The notes: generated by a model not told the origin, from the letters alone. 64,000 nucleotides of DNA from Amorphochlora amoebiformis (GCA_054601695.1 BAAHQB010000155.1:124001-188000), one strand, 5' to 3'; positions 22,285-49,746 are shown, numbered from the stretch's first letter. Numbers and translations are program-made.

Positions 22285-22317
<33 letters not shown>

Positions 22318-22370
22318 ATACCATATATATATGTCAATGAAAACATTTCAATATACATAAAAATGTTGAC

Positions 22371-22406
<36 letters not shown>

Positions 22407-22414
22407 TATTATAT

Positions 22415-22449
<35 letters not shown>

Positions 22450-22477
22450 TAATATATATATATATATATATATATAG

Positions 22478-22538
<61 letters not shown>

Positions 22539-22637
22539 TATATATGCGTAAATATTTTTTCATAAAATATGCATACATTCCACATCTATAATACTTACAC
22601 ATACACACACACACAAATATATATATATAAATATATT

Positions 22638-22672
<35 letters not shown>

Positions 22673-22689
22673 CATATACTACACAGATA

Positions 22690-22857
22690 TAGATATATAA
22701 TACATACATATATGAATAGTGAATTGGTATTTGGAATAAAATGCATGTATATATTTATACATATAAATACGTACACAGATATAGATATATAATACATACA
22801 TATACGAGTAGCGTATTGGTATTTTGAATAATGTGTATTGGTATTTTGAATAATATG

Positions 22858-22865
<8 letters not shown>
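22690..22865. repeat. direct repeat of about 75 bp in a TA-rich intron
   Basis: Two copies share 'cacagatatagatatataatacatacatat' in part and 'ttggtattttgaata'-like text; the last piece is present three times. No supported exon is seen. Confidence 0.55.
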
Positions 22866-22894
<29 letters not shown>

Positions 22895-22898
22895 CAAC

Positions 22899-22948
22899 CA
22901 ATTTTAGCCTTCTTTGGTGCTGATGTCTCATCATCTTCAGGACTATTT

Positions 22949-22996
<48 letters not shown>

Positions 22997-23035
22997 GTGT
23001 ATGTATATATTGTATGTATATATTTATACATTTGT

Positions 23036-23084
<49 letters not shown>

Positions 23085-23195
23085 GTGTATGTATATGATA
23101 GATTTAAATTCACATACATGCATATGTATACACATATTTTGTATATACATATTATAAATATATATATATATATACTCTACATGTAATATATGTAC

Positions 23196-23239
<44 letters not shown>

Positions 23240-23287
23240 CCCAAGTTGTAAATGCATAGCATCTTGATAAGCCTTACCGATAGACAT

Positions 23288-23339
<52 letters not shown>

Positions 23340-23397
23340 ATACGACCCAAGTTGTAAATGCACAGCATCTTGATAAGCCTTAACGATAGACATATAC

Positions 23398-23433
<36 letters not shown>

Positions 23434-23531
23434 ATACGACCCAAGTTGTAAATGCACAGCATCTTGATAAGCCTTAACGGTAGACATATACATATATATA
23501 TATAAATATATACATATATACATACATATAA

Positions 23532-23573
<42 letters not shown>

Positions 23574-23712
23574 CCCAAGTTGTAAATGCACAGCATCTTG
23601 GTATGCCTTAACAATTTTTTCCTCTGAATATTTCGACCAACTTCTTATCTTTCTCTTACACCTGTTATATTATATCTTTATATATATATAAAAGCATATA
23701 TTATATATATAC

Positions 23713-23745
<33 letters not shown>

Positions 23746-23967
23746 AAAATATATTTTTAAATGTGTATACATTATACATATATATATATATATATATACG
23801 TTTGAAAGTGATTATATTCACTTGTATATGTTATAATATACGCGTATGATATATATATATATATATATATTTATTTATGTATGTGAATGTAAACATACAC
23901 GCACATACAAATATATATACATATATATATATATATATACATATATTTATGTATGTGAATGTAAACA

Positions 23968-24004
<37 letters not shown>

Positions 24005-24296
24005 GTATGTGAATGTAAACATACATACATCTGAATATTTTGAGCAAGTTCCTATCTTTCTGTTCCTCTTGTATACAATGTCGAAATACAGATATATTCA
24101 TATTATACATTTATATATGTATATATATATATATTATATATATATATATAGTTATATGTATACATATGTATATATATATGTTCTCATACATACATCTCTA
24201 CTTACAAATTTATATATACACATATATATACATATACATACATATATATATGTATGTATTATATATATAATATATATGTATGTATGTATATAATAC

Positions 24297-24328
<32 letters not shown>

Positions 24329-24589
24329 GTAAGTTGTTATGTTCATATAGGAATGTTAAATATGTTCATATTGATGAATTAAACTGTTTGTGTGTATATG
24401 GATATACATGTACATATACATGTGTACATATGTGCGTGTATACATGAAAAAATATGTGCATGTGGACATATGTATATACATGTATATGTATATATATATA
24501 TATTTATATGTTATATATATATATATATATATATGATTATTTTGATGCCATTTGACCAAATATTCTTCTCAATCCCGCTCACATAGCTC
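22899..24589 (-). CDS. basic, possibly DNA-binding protein, internal part in three exons
   Basis: Exons 24557-24589 ([10 protein letters not shown]), 23575-23661 ([20 protein letters not shown], then QDAVHLQL) and 22899-22942 ([14 protein letters not shown]) join in phase with AG and GT borders. The run [16 protein letters not shown] resembles the first helix of pipsqueak/CENP-B-type helix-turn-helix or SANT-like domains, and PKKAKI after an acidic patch looks like a nuclear localisation signal. This is an inference from short matches. A second frame of the middle exon is partly open ([12 protein letters not shown]) and resembles an island near 24030-24070 ([12 protein letters not shown]), which leaves some doubt. 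Neither end of the gene was found. Confidence 0.45.
23241..23574 (-). repeat. three copies of the 3' edge and donor of the preceding exon
   Basis: Near 23241-23285, 23346-23390 and 23441-23485 the minus strand repeats [13 protein letters not shown] (with small changes) and the donor GG/GT, each followed by TA and a conserved flank. Only the copy at 23575-23661 has the 5' half of the exon and a good acceptor. Confidence 0.7.
23860..24050. repeat. three copies of a 'tttatgtatgtgaatgtaaac' block with TA tracts
   Basis: The block recurs near 23871, 23947 and 24001 between TA tracts. It contains no exon and shows the same duplication mode acting on intronic sequence. Confidence 0.65.
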
Positions 24590-24613
24590 CTTGGAATATA
24601 CCTATGCATATAC

Positions 24614-24663
<50 letters not shown>

Positions 24664-24792
24664 GTATAATATATATATATATGTATATATATATGTTATA
24701 TATGTTATATATATATATATATGTATATATATAATATTATATATGTTTATGTATGTGCATACTATACATATATATATATACATGTAGTAATT

Positions 24793-24836
<44 letters not shown>

Positions 24837-24997
24837 TACATAAATATATCTGCATATAATATACAAATATAAGTCTATGCATGTATATATACAGCTTTGA
24901 GACATAATAAAGGTAAAAAAAAACCCCAAGAAAAAAATAAATTAAAAATCTGTTTGAACTTTCAGAAATGACAGCAATAATTACCATGAATAGTGCT

Positions 24998-25998
24998 GCC
25001 GTTAGGGTTAGGGCTAGCGTTAGTATTTAAGGCAATTTTACCCAATCTTGTCATCATTTGTCGGTATATATGTCTCGGGGTCATGACGGTATACATGGGG
25101 TACCACTGTGCCTCTATAGAATTTGGGTTAGGGTTAGGGTTACGGGGTCAGAATTAGATTTAAGGTTAGGGTTAGGGTTAGGGTTGGGTTAGGATTAGGG
25201 TTAGGGTTAGGGTTAGGGAGAGCGTCTGGTTAGGGTGAGGGCGTCAGATTAGGGTTAGGGTTATGGTTGGGGTTACTGCCAGGGTTAGGGTTAGGGTTAC
25301 TGCTAGGGTTAGGGTTAGAATTAGGGTTAGGGTTAGGGCGTCGGGTTAGGGAGAGGGTTAGAGTTAGGGTTAGGGCGTCAGGTTAGGGCGTCGGGTTAGG
25401 GTTAGGGCGTCGGGGTTAGGGTTAAGGTTAGGGTTAGAGCGCCGAGTTAGGGTTAGAGTGTTAGGGTTAGGGTTAGGGTTAGAATTAAGGTTAGGGTTAG
25501 GGCAGGGTTAGAGTTAGGGTTGGGGTTGGGGTTGGGGGGTCAGAAATAGATTTAAGGTTAGGGTTAGGGTTAGGGTTAAGGTTAGGGTTAGGGTTAGGGT
25601 TAGGGTTAGGGAGAGCGTCTGGTTAGGGTGAGGGCGTCAGATTAGGGTGAGGGTTATGGTTGGGGTTACTGTCAGGGTTAGGGTTAGGGTTACTGCTAGG
25701 GTTAGGGTTAGAATTAGGGTTAGGGTTAGGGCGTCGGGTTAGGGAGAGGGTTAGAGTTAGGGTTAGGGCGTCAGGTTAGGGCGTCGGGTTAGGGTTAGGG
25801 CGTCGGGGTTAGGGTTAAGGTTAGGGTTAGAGCGCCGAGTTAGGGTTAGAGTGTTAGGGTTAGGGTTAGGGTTAGAATTAAGGTTAGGGTTAGGGTAGGG
25901 TTAGAGTTAGGGTAGGGGTTGGGGTTGGGGTTCGGGTTTGGGTTCGGGTTAGGGTTAGGGTTAGGGTTAGGGTTAGGGTTAGGGTTAGGGTTAGGGTT
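24998..25998 (+). repeat. 1-kb interstitial telomeric array with a higher-order repeat
   Basis: TTAGGG and variants run for about 1 kb. Variant words such as GGGCGTCGGGTTAGGG, TTACTGCTAGGG, AGAGCGCCGAG and GGAGAGCGTCTGG occur in the same order twice (about 25140-25535 and 25535-25930), so a block of roughly 390-395 bp has been duplicated in tandem. Confidence 0.9.
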
Positions 25999-26099
25999 AG
26001 AGATTTACACTAAGTAATTTTCCGAAGGCGGAGGGCCGGTAAGGTAGATATAATCACCTTCCTATACATATGAATATATAGATATATATATATATATAT

Positions 26100-26167
<68 letters not shown>

Positions 26168-26190
26168 GTATACGTAATATGCACACGTAC

Positions 26191-26232
<42 letters not shown>

Positions 26233-26312
26233 TTAACAACAGTATGTATACTTTTAGACTTATGAACAAATGTATTAGACATGATAGATAAGGTATAAAT
26301 TTATATGTTTAT

Positions 26313-26343
<31 letters not shown>

Positions 26344-26546
26344 GCATATATGTATGTATTTTTAATATATGTACATATGTATATATACATATACATATAT
26401 ATATGCATATATATATATGTATATGTATATATATATATTACTTATATTGCATACATACATAGTAGTGATTGGATCTTGTAATATATATACATATATATAC
26501 ATATACATATATATATATATATATATATTATGTTATATGTATATGT

Positions 26547-26581
<35 letters not shown>

Positions 26582-26778
26582 AATATATATTCATACACAA
26601 ATATATATTGGTATGTATATATACATACATATATATATATATATATGTGTATATATATATATATATATTACATGTAATACGTGTATGCTTATATAAACAT
26701 ATATTATACATATGTATTATATACAGTTTAATCTTTATATATGTAACATATATATGGATATATGTTTTTATTTATTAT

Positions 26779-26823
<45 letters not shown>

Positions 26824-26836
26824 ATATATATTATAC

Positions 26837-26894
26837 CTTAAAGGCGATTTCGTGTTCTGTACGGTTTTCAAAGGAAAATTTTGCCGTGACACAT
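26837..26894 (-). other. candidate exon
   Basis: A 58-nt island with acceptor ATATAG and donor GTATAA on the minus strand reads [19 protein letters not shown] and ends in phase 0. It lies downstream of the gene start at 27832, but its phase does not follow directly from the exon at 27590-27609, so an exon may be missing between them. Confidence 0.5.
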
Positions 26895-26895
26895 C

Positions 26896-26928
<33 letters not shown>

Positions 26929-26974
26929 ATATATATATATATGTATATATGTAATATAAATTACGTAATATGTA

Positions 26975-27016
<42 letters not shown>

Positions 27017-27350
27017 TCATTTATACATATATATGGCATAGAGACACATATGCGCATTTATATATTTATGCATATAGAGACACACACATATATTATATAT
27101 GTATGTGTATGTGTATGTATTTGTAAAATATTTATCTATTTGTACACAATAGATATATATATATATATATACATACATATATATATATATATATATGTAC
27201 GCAATATATGAGCGTAAATATATAATTATGCAATTGTAAACAAATAAAGATGCAATATAATACATAGATGTATGTATAGATGCATATGAAAAAAAACATG
27301 CATATATATATATATATATAAATATATATATGTATATATATATGTATATA

Positions 27351-27401
<51 letters not shown>

Positions 27402-27589
27402 ATTCATATAGTTTTACATACATATGTAAATCTACAGGTAATTATATTGTAAAAAACATAATATATATATATATATACGCATATAGATACGTATATACAT
27501 ATATACATACATATATATACATATATATACATATATATATATTATATATGTATATATATTATTTACATACACAATAGGTATGTAGATAC

Positions 27590-27612
27590 CTTGTTCCTGT
27601 CTCTAGTGTCTG

Positions 27613-27683
<71 letters not shown>

Positions 27684-27738
27684 ATTTTAGTATATATATA
27701 TGTGTATAAATACTTATATATATATATGTGTACATACG

Positions 27739-27786
<48 letters not shown>

Positions 27787-27832
27787 AGTAAATACCTCTT
27801 ATTTCGGACTCTAGGCTCTCTCCACTGCCCAT
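27590..27832 (-). CDS. start of an unknown minus-strand gene, two exons
   Basis: Exon 1, 27796-27832, begins at ATG 27830-27832 and reads [12 protein letters not shown]; exon 2, 27590-27609, adds DTRDRNK in phase. Borders are GT-AG; the intron is a TA tract of about 190 bp. The protein continues to the left; the exon at 26837-26894 may belong to it. No function can be given. Confidence 0.45.
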
Positions 27833-27862
27833 TCTCCTTCAATAACCTATATATATATATAC

Positions 27863-27911
<49 letters not shown>

Positions 27912-27959
27912 AATGTATCTATATATATTATATATTATATATGTATATAATATATGTAG

Positions 27960-28057
<98 letters not shown>

Positions 28058-28143
28058 AGCTTAAATCATATGAAAGTTGGATGTTGTTACAAACACGTCA
28101 TGTATAAATATGTTATGTATGTATGTATATATATGTGTGTATG

Positions 28144-28197
<54 letters not shown>

Positions 28198-28224
28198 GTC
28201 TATATATGCTTGTATGTATATGAG

Positions 28225-28255
<31 letters not shown>

Positions 28256-28316
28256 ACATCTAAAAAATTTCTGTACATATATACGGCCGTACGTGTATAT
28301 ATATTCTCAGATACAT

Positions 28317-28362
<46 letters not shown>

Positions 28363-28397
28363 AAACTTTATATAGATATACATAATATGTACATATA

Positions 28398-28438
<41 letters not shown>

Positions 28439-28502
28439 CACATAAAACGTTATATAGATATACATAATATGTACATATATTATATATATATATATATACG
28501 TG

Positions 28503-28533
<31 letters not shown>

Positions 28534-28555
28534 TTATACAGGTACATATACCCAC

Positions 28556-28731
28556 CTTTGATCCTCCAATATACCCGAAAAATTAATGGATATTGTTGCG
28601 TTTTTTTCCATATAAACTTCCGGGAATTGTCTCCAATTCTTCGGAAGAATCCCGGAACCTTCCACCTTCCTTTCTGGAGTAATCTCCGAAAGTCTCTCGA
28701 AATCCAACAATGTCCCACCGTTGTCCCGAAC
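28556..28731 (-). other. candidate 176-nt exon, weak
   Basis: A unique island has an acceptor (TCTACAG) and a donor (GTGGGT) on the minus strand and one frame open throughout, reading for example [18 protein letters not shown]. It is very basic. Similar 'ttccgggaa' text recurs at 29060-29215 and 53190-53290, so it may be a dispersed repeat rather than an exon. Confidence 0.25.
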
Positions 28732-28757
28732 CTGTAGAATATATTTGTATTATATAT

Positions 28758-28821
<64 letters not shown>

Positions 28822-28902
28822 ATATATATGCACACATATATTTACACATAGATTATATATATGCATATATATATACATATGTATATATATGTATATATAT
28901 TC

Positions 28903-28938
<36 letters not shown>

Positions 28939-29059
28939 CAATAAAGGTACATACATACATGTCTACACATGCATATGTATGTACACATATATATTATATA
29001 TATATATACATATACATATATGTATCAACATATATGTATAATGTATATACACATAGACA

Positions 29060-29214
29060 TGTTCTCACCCCATCCCTCTCCTCCGGGATTTTTCCTACAA
29101 ATTTCTCCGAAAATTCCGGGATTTTTTCTAGATGTTTCTCCGAAAATTTCCCTTGACTGCGTAACTTTCCACGAAAATCTCTTTTTAGCTTCCTTGGTGA
29201 GGTATCAGTCAAGC

Positions 29215-29215
<1 letters not shown>
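29060..29215. other. unique island with degenerate 21-22 bp units
   Basis: Repeated 'tttctccgaaaatttcc' and 'ccgggattttt' words occur two to three times. The minus strand is open (for example [20 protein letters not shown]) with a seven-residue period. It could be an exon or a minisatellite; I cannot decide. Confidence 0.25.
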
Positions 29216-29270
<55 letters not shown>

Positions 29271-29374
29271 ATTATATAGAATGGCATATTCACACATGTA
29301 TGTTTCTCATTCATTTTTGATATATTTTAGATATGGATGTCGGATAGATAAATGATATGTGTACATATATACAC

Positions 29375-29408
<34 letters not shown>

Positions 29409-29507
29409 ATATGTATGTATATATATATAAATATATATATATATAGATATATATATTGTATATACATACATAGATACGATACATAATGCTGTATTCACAC
29501 ATATACA

Positions 29508-29654
<147 letters not shown>

Positions 29655-29694
29655 TGTGTGTGTGTATACTCCATACATATCAGTATACATTTCT

Positions 29695-29747
<53 letters not shown>

Positions 29748-29771
29748 CTATATATATATTTATATATATAT

Positions 29772-29804
<33 letters not shown>

Positions 29805-30171
29805 GTATATATATATAATTCTTTTACATGATATATATATATATATACAAATAAATATTCAATGTATATGTATGTACTATGTATGTGTATATATATATAT
29901 AATTTCTTGTACATTATATATATATATATATACACACATATGTTCAAAATATACATATGTGTATTTTTATAATACATGCATAATACATGTACATTCATAC
30001 ATAAACATGTTGCTATATATTGAATAAATCTCTACATGTATTATAGTAGCATTTGTTAAAATACATATTTTTTACATATATATATATATATATATATATG
30101 TGTATATATATGTATGTATGTATATATATATATATATGTATATAATATATATATATATACGTATATATATT

Positions 30172-30205
<34 letters not shown>

Positions 30206-30241
30206 ACATATATAACATATACATAATATATATAATTTATG

Positions 30242-30290
<49 letters not shown>

Positions 30291-30294
30291 ATAT

Positions 30295-30362
<68 letters not shown>

Positions 30363-30426
30363 CATATGTGTGTGTGCATATGTGTGTGTGACATATATAT
30401 ATATATGCATATATAATTTATATATG

Positions 30427-30484
<58 letters not shown>

Positions 30485-30572
30485 GTAGTGCATGCCTATA
30501 TACATACGAAACAAATTGTACATATGTTATTAAATATGTGTTCATCTTTACGTTGAAAGATACAACCCACAC

Positions 30573-30650
<78 letters not shown>

Positions 30651-30653
30651 GAC

Positions 30654-43951
<13,298 letters not shown>

Positions 43952-44019
43952 GTACAATGCATATCCAAACGTGCACACAAGCATCATCCATCCATCCACA
44001 CATTACACAACTCGAACAA

Positions 44020-44145
44020 ATACCCGACAAAATCACACTACCCGACAAAATCACACCACCCGACAAATCACACTACCCGACAAAATCACACAACCCGACA
44101 AAATCACACTACCCGACAAAATCACAACACCCGACAAAATCACAC
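44020..44145. repeat. 17-bp tandem repeat, about eight copies
   Basis: The unit is ACCCGACAAAATCACAC with single-base changes; one copy lacks two bases. It lies at the edge of a unique GC-richer region. Confidence 0.9.
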
Positions 44146-44149
44146 GCTC

Positions 44150-44960
44150 TTTGTACAACCTCAACATGACAATACATCATACACATCAACATCCCACGCA
44201 TACATCAACTAGAAAAGTGTCAAACAAATCAAGCTATGAAATAGTCTCGTCCCCCCCCTCCCCCCCCACCCTCCATACCAGTCTCCAGATGTTTTCGCGG
44301 GAAAAATGAACACCACAAAACGAAACCCCAGCCCGCCATTCTCAATATCCGTCGTATGCACCCAGCCCTTCCCTCCGCCCCGGCACACACCCGAGCTCTC
44401 ATCGGCCTCAAGAATTTGGCTTCCGATCTGGATTTTTGGATTCCGGGAACCGGGATACCCGGGATTAAGATCCAAATCCCGGGTATTCAGCAAGTAAATC
44501 CCGGGATTCATGATTTTGATGGATTTGACCGACCGACCTTCCCAAGACTTCCTTCGATAAACATACCCCAAATCCCAACGAACGTACCCCATAACCCAAC
44601 GCTTCGAATGCACAAATCGAAAGTAATGAAGGCGAAGAGCTTCCCCCAGCAAGTTCAATCCGATTCCCCTCCCCCTGATATTGTGACATCGCGATGTGTC
44701 ACACCAAACTTTCCGAGGGCACATGCACGGAAGTATGAAGGGGGCAAAATTCCGGTTGGCGGGAAGGTGGTTGTGTTTGTTAGACACGGAGAGGTGATTT
44801 TTTTTGGTTCTTATTCGATTTTTTCGGTTATTGAGGGGAAGGGTTTGTGTTTTTGGTGTTGAAATTATTTTTAAATTGTCGGGTGAGGGGTAGTTTGTGA
44901 GTGATTGATGGTTTTTTTTCCGTTAGGGATATCATAATGTTGGTGGGGTTGAGAAGAAAT
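44150..44960. other. unique GC-richer region between the NHL gene and the plus-strand gene
   Basis: There is no TA tract here. Both strands have a frame open for over 150 codons (plus 44356-44862; minus 44209-44787), so neither is convincing. The text holds repeated CCCGGGAT/ATCCCGGG palindromes at 44450-44510. It may be the promoter region of the NHL gene or of the gene to the right. Confidence 0.4.
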
Positions 44961-44993
44961 ATAATCGGTAAGAGTAACTTTCTTGTATATGTA

Positions 44994-45039
<46 letters not shown>

Positions 45040-45331
45040 ACATAAACTTAGGTCATGCTGGCGGTATGTATCAGTATTAAATATATTACAGTATTAGTAT
45101 ATATACATATATATTTATAGACATATATATAGTATAATACATATATATATATATATATATATATCATGTATATATATGTACATATGTATATGTGTGTAAA
45201 CATATTCTTTATTAAATAAACATACATAGACATGCAAACTATTACATATAACTAAATATATACGTATATATATATAGATATATACATAATGTTATAAATA
45301 GCTTAAATGCACCTAATTATACACCTATCAG

Positions 45332-45596
45332 TTGTGAAACGCTCAACGTCAGTGGTAACTGCGAAGGGGTACCCATCGAGCTCCTAGACCCTCGCCTTAC
45401 TAAGGTAAATATATGTAGATATACTGCTGCAAAAAACAGGGTAAACATATGTACATATAGTGCTGGAAAAAGGGTTAACATATGTATATATATTGCTGTT
45501 TTTGTCTCTTCTCTAGCAGGAGTGTGATTGTTTTGTTTGTAGAAGGTATGTGTATATTTATGTGTGTATATATGTATATATATATATATATATATG

Positions 45597-45652
<56 letters not shown>

Positions 45653-45706
45653 ATTTACACAAATATACAAATATAGACACACATTAATATGTGTATGTGA
45701 GTGTGT

Positions 45707-45756
<50 letters not shown>

Positions 45757-45875
45757 CTATACATGTAGATATCTATATATATGTAAAAATCATATATATA
45801 TATATATATATATGTCAATGCTAATACATATTGTACAAATAAATAATATATGTATAATACAAATATAATATATAA

Positions 45876-45920
<45 letters not shown>

Positions 45921-45977
45921 GTATAATATATATATACGTGTGTATATATGTACATACATTACTTTATATACATACAT

Positions 45978-46018
<41 letters not shown>

Positions 46019-46130
46019 CAATGCATATCTGTAATCTATTTTGTCAACAGGAAGGTATCAAACAGACGAAAACCTTAGGGAAAATTACCGAAAATCTTCC
46101 GATACAGCCAGGTTTTGTCAGAGGCTTAGG

Positions 46131-46179
<49 letters not shown>

Positions 46180-46212
46180 TTCGATACAGCCAGGTTTTGT
46201 CAGAGGGTCAGG

Positions 46213-46254
<42 letters not shown>

Positions 46255-46262
46255 TATATGCA

Positions 46263-46295
<33 letters not shown>

Positions 46296-46335
46296 TATAT
46301 TACATGTATACAGAATATATATATATTTATATAAT

Positions 46336-46376
<41 letters not shown>

Positions 46377-46405
46377 TATATATATATGTATTATAAATGT
46401 ATCAT

Positions 46406-46459
<54 letters not shown>

Positions 46460-46470
46460 ATATATATTTG

Positions 46471-46513
<43 letters not shown>

Positions 46514-48050
46514 AATGTATATATATATATATATCGCGGGTAAGCATTCGAATATATATATACACAATGTATTGCATACAGAAATATACTTCCATATGCA
46601 TGTATATGTACATTTATATACATATCAAGTTGTACTATATAGCAATATGCATGCAGAAATATTTACATATACACTCAATGCATACACATTTAGACGGATT
46701 TACTCTTGTAATAGATAACTCGATACGAATATATTATATATATATACATATATATATATATACATATACAAGACATTCTCATACACATACAAGTGTAAAC
46801 ATATATATATATATATATATTTCAACACAAATCAGAAATCGTCCTAGTCTCCCCATTAACCCGAACTCTCGAAACTGTAACCCTAACCCTAACCCTAACC
46901 CTAACCCTAACCCTAACCCTAACCCTAACCCTAACCCTAAAACAACTCAAAACCTTACCCTAAACTGTAACCCTAACCCTAACCCTAACCCTCTGCGGAA
47001 CTGTAACCCTAACCCAAACCCTAACAACCCAACCCTAACTCTAACCCTAACCCTAACAAGTAACTTAACACCAACCCTAAACCCTAACTCTAACTGCTGT
47101 GGTCACTCGAAACTAAAACCCTAACCCTAACCCTAACCCAACCCTAACCCTAACCCTAACCCTCTCCAAAAACCGTAGGTAACAAATAACCTAACCCAAC
47201 CCTAACCCTAACCCTAACCCTCCGCGAAACTGTAACCCTAACCCTAACCCTAACCCTAGCCCAACCCTAACCCTAACCCTAACCCTCTGCAAAACCGTAA
47301 CCCAAGTCCTAACAAACCTAACCCTAACCCTAATAACCCTAACCCTAACCCTAACTGCTGTGGTCACTCAAAAACGTAACCCTAACAACTAACCCTAATC
47401 CCAGCCCTAACCCTAACCCTAACTGCTGTGGTCACTAACCCTAACCCTAACAAGTAACCCTAACCCAACCCTAGCCCTAACCCTGCCTGCTATAATCACT
47501 CGGAAACCGTAACCCTAACCTTGCCAACTAACCTAACCCCAACCCTAACCCTAACCCCAACCCTAACCCTAAACCAAATCGAAACCGTAACCCTAACTCA
47601 AACTAAAACGTCTACGTAACACTGCCCTACCCACTAAGTCAACCCTAGCTCTCTAAATCCGCGAGTAGATCCCCGTAATCCTAACCCTAACCCTAACCCT
47701 AACCCTAACCCCAACCCTAACCCTAACCCTAACCCTAACCCTAACCCTCATCTAGGCTCACCTAGGGTTTGCGCATTTGATAGACAAAAAGGCTGCTAGG
47801 ACAAAGGTTAGGGTTAGGTTAAGACATTTAGGGTTAGGGTTGGGTTAGGGTTAGGGTTAGGGAGGGTTAGGTAGGGTTAGGGTTAGGGTTAGGGCTAGGG
47901 TTAGGGTTAGGGTTAGGGTTACCGTTAGGGTTAGGGTTAGGTAGGGTGAGGTTGGGATTAGGTTTATGTTGGTATAATTTTATCTATATATATATATATA
48001 TATGTGTGTGTAGATATATATATAATATAGAATATCTGAATATATATAGG

Positions 48051-48082
<32 letters not shown>

Positions 48083-48301
48083 CCTATATATATGTTTTTA
48101 CATAGGTTCCATTCATAGCTAAAGAGTATGCGCGAGAGAAGACCGGGAGGAATATGTAAACATATATGTATATATGGAATATATATATTTATATATATAT
48201 ATGTATATATATATATGTATGTACATATATATATACATAAATATATATATCTATATATACATATATATATGTACATATATGTATATATATATGTTCATAT
48301 A

Positions 48302-48359
<58 letters not shown>

Positions 48360-48388
48360 TGTGTATAAATGTACATAAATATACATTA

Positions 48389-48438
<50 letters not shown>

Positions 48439-48502
48439 TTATATATATATACATATACATAATACATATATACAAATATATAAATATAAAATAGGTAGTA
48501 TG

Positions 48503-48567
<65 letters not shown>

Positions 48568-48622
48568 GGATATACGCCGACCTTTAAGCGAAATAGCAAG
48601 GGAATTTCCTCTTGTGGATTTC

Positions 48623-48658
<36 letters not shown>

Positions 48659-48662
48659 GTAC

Positions 48663-48708
<46 letters not shown>

Positions 48709-48795
48709 ATACATATATGCATATATATATATATACATAAGATGGGATAAACGTCGACCTATAGGCGAAATCTCAAAGGAATTTCCTCTTGGGGA

Positions 48796-48841
<46 letters not shown>

Positions 48842-48880
48842 TATCTAAATATATATATATATATATATATCTAAACACAA

Positions 48881-48915
<35 letters not shown>

Positions 48916-49008
48916 AGATGGGATAAACGTCGACCTATAAGCGAAACCTCAAAGGAATTTCCTCTTGTGGATTTCACACACATCAAAGGCGAAAATCAAC
49001 AACCCTAA
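45332..49008 (+). CDS. unknown plus-strand gene, internal and terminal exons
   Basis: I do not recognise the family. Exons 45332-45404 ([20 protein letters not shown]), 45517-45545 (QECDCFVCR), 46051-46130 ([20 protein letters not shown] then FCQRLR), 48106-48155 ([16 protein letters not shown]) and 48918-49008 ([19 protein letters not shown] then HIKGENQQP). Joins 1-2, 3-4 and 4-5 match in phase; join 2-3 does not, so a small exon is probably missing there. The TAA stop at 49006-49008 is part of the first CCCTAA unit of a telomeric array. Cysteines in the first two exons could bind metal. The start was not found. Introns carry (TA)n and, between 46879 and 47970, telomeric DNA. Confidence 0.5.
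45405..45500. repeat. threefold short duplication in an intron
   Basis: Text of the type 'atatactgctgcaaaaaacagggtaaacatatg' in part appears two to three times in shortened forms. It has no coding meaning that I can see. Confidence 0.5.
46131..46220 (+). repeat. copy of an exon 3' edge and donor
   Basis: 46180-46214 repeats the end of the exon 46051-46130 (TARFCQR) with the same GTGATA donor after a TA tract. It lacks the 5' part of the exon. Confidence 0.7.
46879..47760 (-). repeat. 880-bp interstitial telomeric array with a CTGCTGTGGTCACT variant word
   Basis: CCCTAA units alternate with non-telomeric words that recur in order: CTGCTGTGGTCACT (four times, one degenerate), CTCTGC.AAACCGTAACC and AACAAGTAAC. 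This indicates a degenerate higher-order structure. Confidence 0.9.
47805..47970 (+). repeat. interstitial telomeric array, TTAGGG on plus
   Basis: TTAGGG with shortened units (GTTAGGTAGGG). It faces the CCCTAA array that ends near 47750. Confidence 0.9.
48570..48800 (+). repeat. two 5'-edge copies of the terminal exon
   Basis: 48572-48621 ([16 protein letters not shown]) and 48743-48797 ([18 protein letters not shown]) copy the first half of the exon 48918-49008. The second keeps the acceptor; the first has lost it. They are separated by TA tracts, with a period near 170 bp. Confidence 0.75.
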
Positions 49009-49470
49009 CCTAACCCTAACCCAAAACCTAACCCTAACCTAACCCTAACCCTAACCCTAACCCTAACCCAAAACCTAACCCTAACCTAACCCTAGCCTCA
49101 ACCTTAACCCTAACCTAACCCTAGCCTCAACCTTAACCCTAACGCTTACCGTAACCTAACACCCCAAAACCTAACCAGAGCTCCAATTTAGGATTAAGTC
49201 CTAACCCTAACCCTAGCCTGAACTCTAACCCTAACCCTAACCCTAACCCTAACCTGAACTCTAACCCTAATCCTAACCCTAACCCTGAGCCCTGACCCTA
49301 ATAATAACCCTAAACAGGCCTTCACCCTAACCCTAACCCTAAACCAAACCTAACCCTAAAGCTAGCTATAACCTGAGCCCTAACTCTAACCCTAACCCTA
49401 ACCCTAACCCTAACCCTAACCCTAACCCTAACCCTAACCCTAACCCTAACCCTAACTCTAACCCTAACCC
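49009..49470 (-). repeat. interstitial telomeric array downstream of the plus-strand gene
   Basis: CCCTAA units with many variants (CCTAGCCTCAACCTTAA, CCTGAACTCTAA). It begins at the stop codon of the gene and forms its whole near 3' flank. Confidence 0.95.
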
Positions 49471-49693
49471 TGAAATCAGACAACGAAGATACCTTATGGG
49501 GAAGAGTGAGAGAAACGCCGAAGCATGTAGCGTGCAGGGGATATCATCTTATTGTAATATTAGATATGTAATATGTATATGTAGATATGTATATAATACA
49601 TATATATATATATATGTATGTATGTATATATACATATATATAAATTAGGTATAAGTGAGAGGGAATGCAGAGGAAATCCTATTTTTTAAAATT

Positions 49694-49746
<53 letters not shown>

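Noticed and set aside
24998-25998. Chromosome end
   Set aside because: Unique sequence and genes continue on both sides of every TTAGGG array and the arrays occur in both orientations, so they are interstitial.
44209-44862. Overlapping 192- and 168-codon frames on opposite strands
   Set aside because: Both are open over the same DNA with no start context, domain or splice link; one or both must be chance.
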